Shown piece after piece: positions 57,716 to 64,000 of a DNA stretch of 64,000 nucleotides. Source of the DNA: Trichobilharzia regenti (taxonomy: Eukaryota > Platyhelminthes > Trematoda > Strigeidida > Schistosomatidae); NCBI GenBank assembly GCA_944472135.2, contig OX235262.1, forward strand, positions 55,958,440-56,022,439, read 5' to 3'. A program made the position numbers and the translations under genes. Positions within the stretch are counted from its first letter, which is position 1; the number at the start of each line of letters is the position of its first letter. The notes under the pieces were generated by a model. The model saw only the letters and a program-made list of their open reading frames with translations. It did not search any database and had not been told where the DNA came from.

Positions 57716-58800
57716 GTGCAGGTTGATGTTCGCGGATATGATGATGGACCGGCTAAATTGTACGCTCAATATGGCTGGTTCTGAAGGAGTAGTCAATATG
57801 TTAGATATACATAGAGGAGGCGAAGTGAAGTGGTTTTTCCTCATTCCCGAAAGTAAAATCGGAGTGATTGTCAAGAGACAACGTACCTCTGCTGTGTCGA
57901 ATGCTCTTTAAACTGCATTCCTAAGGCTGAATATTACCATTTCACTGATGTAATCATCAAAAAACGGCAGTTTCGTGAACACTGATCTTTTTGGAGCTGT
58001 TGTTCTACTGCCTTGCTTTGGTGAAAAATTCATGTTTTTCTCGATGGACTTATCTGTATCACCATTTTTACTGAGTAATTTTCTGATAGTCTGAAGCTCT
58101 CCATCGAGATAGTCGTTTCAGTAGATTATTATAGCTCTATGAATCAAACACTTTACCAACTTCCACTTACATTTCAAACGTGCGAAACAAAAAATGAGTG
58201 CACTGACCTGTCGTTTTAGGTTTCCTGTGCTCAGTTCTTCTTAGTGCATCATCCTTTTTCCTAGTCAAGAAGACATCCAGGAATGAGATACCGTCATTAA
58301 TTTCCCTCTGTATGGTAAAGTTTATTGATGAATGCTCATCATTGAACTTGTCGAGAATATTTTTACTCTAATCTCATCTTTTATAATCCGAAATTCGTCG
58401 TCCATATATCGACAGGAGAATTTCAACTCAATAATTACTCCTTTTAGTGATCCATTCCCTAACTTATCCAGGAAAAAATCAGCTAGAATTGGACCTAATG
58501 GGGAACCCATACTCATATTATCAAGTTGTCTCTAGTATATCTTGATGAACAAGAAATGAAAATCTATCATACACCCTTAAATAAGCTTCCTCCTAGAGGA
58601 TATAGAAACTCCGATGTCTGCATTTCGCTTAATAATCTCTTCACTAATAAAACCCATAGTCTCAGTCAACAGCATATTAGTGAACAAGATGGATATATCG
58701 AAAAATATCATGAACCTGTCCCTCACATATAAATCTCTTATCGTGTCTACAAATTCAAAACACGATGCTTTACTGATTCATTGTGCACAGGTTCTAAGAG
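57716..58800 (-). mobile_element. Penelope-like element 2a, RT to pre-GIY-YIG
   Basis: Minus-strand pieces: FVDTIRDLYV (about 58,725), FDISILFTNM (about 58,680), SMGSPLGPILADFF (58,467-58,513), CRYMDDEFRI (about 58,400), ISFLDVFLTRKK (about 58,265-58,300, another frame), HRKPK, then LPFFDDYISEMV (57,930-57,970) and the IIISANINL region at the left end. Stops and shifts throughout. A different PLE lineage from PLE 1. Confidence 0.8.
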
Positions 58801-58849
58801 CTTAGGCAACCATTTGGCTGTTGCGTGACATTGGGAATTATTATTTATA

Positions 58850-59270
58850 TTATTATTATTTCCTTTAATTCCTAGAGGAACATAGGGCTTCCGCCGAGCC
58901 TCTTCATTGAGTTCGGTTCTCTGCTAGAGTATTCACCTGCCTCCAAGTCTGTCCATATGCTTTCATCTCCTCTTCACATGACTTCTTCCAAGTCACCCTT
59001 AGACGACCAACTCGCCGCTTCCCTTTCAAGTTCCACTCGAGGGATTGTCTAGTGATGTCACTTGATGGTTTCCTCAGCGTATGGCCGATCCACCTCCATT
59101 TCTTCCCGCATATTCGTTGTACAATTGTTTCCTGTTGGATTGGTTCGCTCCCAGAGATCCCTATTGCTGATATTTTCTGGCCGGTCATCTGATCTTGAGT
59201 ATTGAGCGAAGACATCTGTTAATGAAGGTCTATCATTTGTTTGAGAATTACACATGTGTAACACTGGTCG
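58850..59270 (-). mobile_element. RTE LINE 3' end, minus strand
   Basis: Complement of the AAT tail at 58,845-58,862, the tail hairpin at about 58,867-58,892, and the frame 59,215-58,904 with CGKKWRWIGHTLRKPSSDI and WKKSCEEEMKAYGQ, the conserved RTE C terminus. Among the best-preserved RTE C termini here. Confidence 0.85.
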
Positions 59271-59784
59271 AAGTGGTAAGTTTTAAAAGAACAAAAGCAC
59301 ATTTAAAATGCATGGTTTATGAAAGATATTCCAAGTTTTCTCATGCAATTATATATTTCCTGTTAATAATAAAATCATGTGACTCTAGAATAATAGCCTT
59401 CTGGGAATAAATCTATGTTGTTTTTTCTATACTTTAGGTGTGCTAAGTAATCTTATATCTGTCAAAACGTCTACTCAAAACCAGTGATTATTTATTAGTA
59501 TACAAAATGAAAACTGAAAACAGTTGTCAAAACAAAATCTTCAAAAAATGTTTTGCTTCTTTGTGAAGTCTATTGGTTTAGTTAATGGAGACTGTTTTAC
59601 AATTCAAGGTAGAAGATTTCTTAAATCCAAAAGTAATATTTCATGAAATCAATGAACACCTTCCACTTATCATGATATGCATATTGTGATCCAGTAGAAA
59701 GCAAAATAAATGTTTGAGAAGGGCACTATCTAGATTATAGTCACACCATGTTTCACAATAGTGTTATTTCCAGTAATTTTCTCA
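59271..59784. other. Nothing recognised
   Basis: AT-rich, short frames only. Confidence 0.5.
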
Positions 59785-60265
59785 GTTCTTAGTGGAGCAT
59801 ACCTATTCAGAAGTAGATTTCTGTTGCTCTCCGTCCTGTGAAATAATCACTTTCAGTTGGTTTAAAAAGTGCCAGCAGTCTTTTATATTCTCTTCACAAT
59901 ATTCCCTCCATGTCACCCCGGGAAATGCGTCTATTTTGTTGTCTCCACTTTGAGGTCTACTAGAGAATCAGCCGGATGTGTGATGTCAGTCAGCATTATT
60001 TTTCCGCGTAGGTTCAGTTCACCTCCATTTCCTTTAGCACATTTATTGGATAATATGTTGTTGGCCGCCTACCACAGTTTCTAGCTGTTTATAGGGTGAT
60101 CATCTAGTCATCAGTATACCGCAAATATAAGTGTTGATTAAAGTCTGCAGAGGTCTGTTAAAGCACTAAGTCCCTGAACCATATAGGAACCCAGACTTGA
60201 CATTAGTGTTCCAAATTCCGGTCCAGTATTTAGTCATGTGTTGTAAATTTTCACGTCAATATACT
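59785..60265 (-). mobile_element. RTE LINE 3' end, minus strand, degraded
   Basis: Same order as at 58.9 kb (tail complement near 59,790, C-terminal coding region to about 60,260), but with many substitutions. Confidence 0.65.
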
Positions 60266-60839
60266 GCTAGAAATTACAGTATGTGACATGGTGGACGCAA
60301 ATAATAACCTGAAGCAAGAGATAGAAAGTGTAAAGGAATGAATGCGGTTGACTGGATTAGACTGATTTGAGCATTAAATACCCAACTAAACTATGACGTT
60401 TACTTCTTAGTGACAGAATAGTCGACTCTTCCACTTTATAAGTTCCTCGTATTCTGAAAATACTGCCCACCAACCTGCTTTGTAACTGAAACCATCATCA
60501 GTTGGATTTCTTCTTCTAAGCATTTCGAATGAACAGTAATACAGATGATTCTCGCAGTTTTTCATCTGTAATTGCCTTAAACTTAGAGATATGGAAACAT
60601 AACCATTTTTATGAACCATTTAACACTTCTTATGTAATACTGGGAGAAATTGATTAATTTTGTTCCATCAGAAGATGCTGTACACATCCAGTATCGAACG
60701 AATTTAAGTAACTTAAAAATTTTTAAAAAGGCATATAAAAGAATAGGTGTTCAGCAAAGAGTTACTCATCTTAGGGATACTCTTCTGAAGGTAAACTATC
60801 GGATACACATACGACATCTTCATAGCAACAAAATGGGAG
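60266..60839. other. Unassigned
   Basis: A 98-codon plus-strand frame (60,650-60,946) runs into the foldback repeat, so it is probably fortuitous. Confidence 0.4.
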
Positions 60840-61081
60840 GTTTCCAAATACAGAAAATATCCCCATTTAGACATTTAGAAAAGAGAAAGATTGAGCGAAG
60901 AAATATTTACTTTTCAATTAGATCCTCATCTCTGGCTCTACTCTAATATATATATCGCCACTTGATTGGTAAATTGTTGTGTATTGTAATTAAAATGCTA
61001 TATATGTTAGAATAGAGCCAGAGATGAGGATCTAATTGAAAAGTAAATATTTCTTCGCTCAATCTTTCTCGTTTCCAAATA
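60840..61081. repeat. Foldback insertion with 11-bp flanking repeats
   Basis: Arms 60,883-60,951 and 61,001-61,070 are near-perfect reverse complements (about 70 bp, few mismatches) around a 49-bp spacer. GTTTCCAAATA lies at 60,840-60,850 and again at 61,071-61,081, immediately after the right arm. 32 bp separate the left copy from the left arm. Confidence 0.75.
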
Positions 61082-61289
61082 TGTGTCACTGAAATTGTAA
61101 ATTTTGGAAAAAGAATGCAATATACAGAAAGCAAAATAAAAGGAGAAAAGTAAACTGAGTGACATAACACAATTAACAAGATTGAGTGGAGCTTAGCTAA
61201 AACTGAAAGAGGATTACGTTTAACCAGTGTCACACAGAGTGAAAATATAGTACGGAAAGGATAGGAAGGAAACAGTATTATGATAGATT

Positions 61290-62260
61290 TTGTATTATCC
61301 AATGAATGAGAAACGCAACGAAGACATTTTTACTGACGTTCTGCTTATAGCTTTATCAAAGTAGTAATTTAAAACCAGAATTTACAAAATCTCAGCTTAT
61401 ATATAACAACTTAATCATCGTCCATTGGCATGGAGTAATTTTGTAATGTTGTAAAGTTGACAAGTTGGTAAAGATAACAAGACCAGGTGCAGATTGTTAG
61501 CTTTGATAAGTGTATAAAATTATAAAAGCAGCCTGTGATTACGCAATGGAAAATGATCACATTCGTGTTGATTTTTTCATTTCAGGGGGAGGGGGGGTGT
61601 TGTAACCATGTCATATTCTGTTATATTCCATCATTCTTATTCAGACAATTCGGATTCCACTTGATGTGATGAAGTGCTTCTCATGATATTAAACGTTCTT
61701 TGTGACTTCTGAAATGCTTTCCTGGATTATTTCAATATTGTCAAAATCAGTTTTATGCTCCAATTCTATATCGTGTAAGCCAATGGCTGATGATTTATCA
61801 AGCTCTCATAGTTTAAGGGGATTCCTCGATGGTCAAATAGAAGTGTTTCTACGGTGTTCAGTTCTCCTGATCTTGATTTCTTGTGCGGTTTTTCGGATGT
61901 ATACTACATCATATTCCAAGCATTATACTTCATAGATAAAATTAAATTTTGACTCCTTCGGAATTCGGTCTTTTGCCTGAACAAGGTTGATGCTTTTTTA
62001 TTGTGTCTGATGTTTTAAGGAAAACTTTGATATTGTATTTGTCGAGTACTCTCCTGATGTTATCTGACATTTCAGATCTATATGGACTGACAAATGTTGA
62101 TATCCATGTCTTCAGAATATGATGATGTTGACTGTGGTTGTTGATTTTGTTAATGAAGCTCTTTGGATAGTTATTTTTTCATAAGAACTTCAGTATTATT
62201 TGAAATTTTTTCTACTTATTCGTTTTCATCTGTTACCAAAAATCTACCCTTCTAGGTAAA
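61290..62260 (-). mobile_element. Penelope-like element 3, C-terminal half and 3' end
   Basis: Minus strand: ISTFVSPYRSEMSDNIRR (about 62,050-62,105), VFLKTSDTIKKH (about 61,995-62,030), then GIY-YIG as EYDVVYIRKTAQEIKIRRTEHRR (61,845-61,915, several substitutions) and DFDNIEIIQESISEVTKNV (to about 61,697). The 3' end 61,290-61,560 matches the arms of the 1.5-kb palindrome. A G-rich run at about 61,585-61,600 lies between. Confidence 0.75.
61310..61350 (-). ncRNA. Possible decayed PLE hammerhead
   Basis: Minus strand: ACTACTTTGATAAAGCT, a short stem II GCU/AGC, then AGAACGTCAGT. Compared with a hammerhead core it has U at C3, A at G8 and a damaged GAAA. Equivalent positions in the palindrome (about 52,597-52,636) keep GCGAAACGTCAGT. 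Inactive if homologous. Confidence 0.35.
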
Positions 62261-63194
62261 CTTCAGACAACCGACTTCCTCTGCATTCCAAATTCAGGAT
62301 TTTGCACATGGCTTACAAGAGCTTCTGCGATTAAAGAATTTAAACCCATGACAGTAGAGGTAATTCTTCTCTGCTGAAAAGTATTAATGCTGCAAATCTG
62401 TACCAATAGGAAGTACTGTAAACGAACCTTATTTTAATGTGTGCAATAAAATTACTTTTCTCCAGTATCTTAGTGAAATCTGTTCTCTTCTTTAAACTAC
62501 AATATAATAAGCACAATAGCTGTAGCTTTTGAAGCATCATTTTCTCTTAACCTAGTTGTAAATTCCAGGGCAGCCATTTTTTACGTTACACAATACTCCA
62601 TTTGTCTTCATATTTCAGTAATAGTAGTAGCCTTCTTTAGACAGTTGCTGTTTTTTTTAAAACTATTTTACAGTCGTATTTTTTCTAGTTTACTTTGCGT
62701 TAACCGATAACTAAAATACGGCGTTTTACTTGACTGGATTAGTTTATTTTTGGTCAAAAAAAGACGAAAAGCTAAACCATAGTCAGTAAGCTGTTCAGTA
62801 GACATTTTGTAGCATACCAGAAAAGTATTCTTATATTTCGATGCATTTATGCAGTGTTAAAGAAAAGTCCTTAATTTCTTGCTGCCTGTTGATGGAAAGA
62901 GGACTTTAGAAAAGTACTCTGCGCGTCTTTAAGATGCATATTTCCAATGAAAAATCATACCGTTGGCAAAATGAAAAACCACATAAAACTTGGAAGGTAT
63001 TACGATTTAAGAAAGCTGAAATAGGATGGCTAAAATATGCCAGCGTTTATGTCTATTCTGTGTTGAAGCTTCTGCATCGATTGTGTTGATTTTCTGGGAA
63101 AGGTTTGCTAGACCCACGCCCCCCAACCTTATATCTTTTTTCGGGTTAATAAATAAGGAAACTGGTCACCTAGGTGAGGTTTGGCTCCTCGCTC
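62261..63194. other. Nothing recognised
   Basis: AT-rich, T-run-bearing sequence without supported features. Confidence 0.5.
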
Positions 63195-63385
63195 CCATTT
63201 CGAACAGTGGTGATCACGAATGGAGCCCGAACAGGAAAAGATAAGTTTGACATCCAGGAGTAACATGGATGATGTCGTGGTAAGATAAGATGAGAGCTTA
63301 TGTACAGTCGTGGGGTCACTCAGAGAGGAATTCAGGCAAAAAGGATGAAACAGCGATGTGCTGTTGATAATAATAATAATAATAA
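63195..63385 (+). mobile_element. RTE LINE 3' end scrap
   Basis: Matches the extreme C-terminal coding and tail region (sequence corresponding to WSPNRKR, the VQSWG region near 63,305, GTGCTGTTG then an AAT repeat at 63,367-63,384). Confidence 0.6.
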
Positions 63386-64000
63386 ACATCTGTGCAATAT
63401 GGTGTAGTTTTAAGTCAAGCAAGTGGAAAACTCTCTTGTTTAATATACAGATTACACGATTTTGAAGACATTTCAAGTTAAATTTATAAGAAATTGTAAC
63501 TAACCTTTGCATTTGTAGCACTATTATTCTTGGGTAAATCCAGAGAAACTCCTGCTGGTATTGGCTGAAAACTTTAATCTGGAAGGTAAAGATGTTTCAC
63601 CACTAATATTCCTACTGCTGAAAATGTCAACACAGTTAGGGGACCTATTTTGACCCTGCAAATTTATTATACTGTTGAAATTCTTTCCAAAATTAAAAAG
63701 CGTTCTATTCAAGGAGCTGATTTACAGAGTACGTTATTGCCTCTGGACATGTTGAATTAAGGTCGACTTCATTCAGAAACATCTTTAAAGTATGATCAAG
63801 CCTGCATCTTCCTCTTCATGCAATCAAAGCCTTGGTAATCTATAAGTAGAAATCCTAAGCTTTGTGTTTAGAAACGTTTTATCCAGCTTTTTGTACTACG
63901 TGGAGTGTCAATTTTGTTTTCCTGAAATTGTGTGTAGTAAGCACTATGTAGTCACTTGTATAACCTTTCCAGACACGTTATTTTCAAATCATTGTCCATC
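63386..64000. other. Nothing recognised
   Basis: A 62-codon minus-strand frame (63,524-63,712) and competing plus-strand readings have no motif or clear splice sites. Confidence 0.4.

Noticed and set aside
1..64000. CRISPR arrays, bacterial operons or a mobile bacterial island
   Set aside because: Spliced exon boundaries, pol III SINEs and non-LTR elements show a eukaryotic genome; no spaced short repeats of CRISPR type were seen.

Overview
This window looks like AT-rich, repeat-dense nuclear DNA of a blood fluke (Schistosoma). The evidence is the presence of Sm-alpha-type hammerhead SINEs, RTE-clade LINEs of the SR2 type, several Penelope-like elements (PLEs), many tRNA-derived SINEs, and host exons with GT-AG boundaries separated by long introns full of repeats. 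The species cannot be fixed from sequence alone.

Host genes are sparse. On the minus strand, 7,512-9,000 encodes the membrane core (S1 to S6 with pore) of a cyclic-nucleotide-gated-type channel. It is spread over three reading frames by two apparent one-base losses and ends at a clean splice donor. On the plus strand, 53,998-54,159 looks like the terminal coding exon of an unrecognised gene. No other host coding exon could be supported.

The rest is a graveyard of retroelements. RTE LINEs: A (13.4-16.8 kb), C (16.8-18.1), B (36.1-38.6), D (42.2-44.3) and about ten 3' fragments on both strands. PLEs: reverse transcriptase and GIY-YIG pieces at 9.7-11.1, 12.0-13.4, 18.1-18.5, 24.9-26.2, 32.6-33.4, 56.2-58.8 and 61.3-62.3 kb.

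Labels used below for the short repeats: X = a Thr-tRNA-like SINE with a hammerhead directly 3' of the tRNA unit; Sm-alpha-like = a roughly 333-bp SINE with a different tRNA-like head and a hammerhead; Z and W = two SINEs sharing one tRNA-like head but with different tails, W ending in the RTE tail; V = a tRNA-like SINE flanked by inverted repeats.

The most interesting theme is the combination of self-cleaving hammerhead motifs with greater-than-unit-length or palindromic insertions. Family X has two copies with an intact hammerhead core (54.7 and 55.4 kb). An Sm-alpha-like copy inserted as one unit plus 26 bp between 9-bp target duplications. A small PLE derivative (24,950-26,074) has identical 310-bp direct repeats, each with a hammerhead, and an 11-bp target duplication. 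Two palindromic insertions (1.5 kb at 51.3-52.8 kb and 0.22 kb at 60.8-61.1 kb) are bounded by direct repeats of 18 and 11 bp. Three RTE copies share one 4-nt insertion that destroys the catalytic FADD motif, suggesting amplification in trans or from a common dead source.
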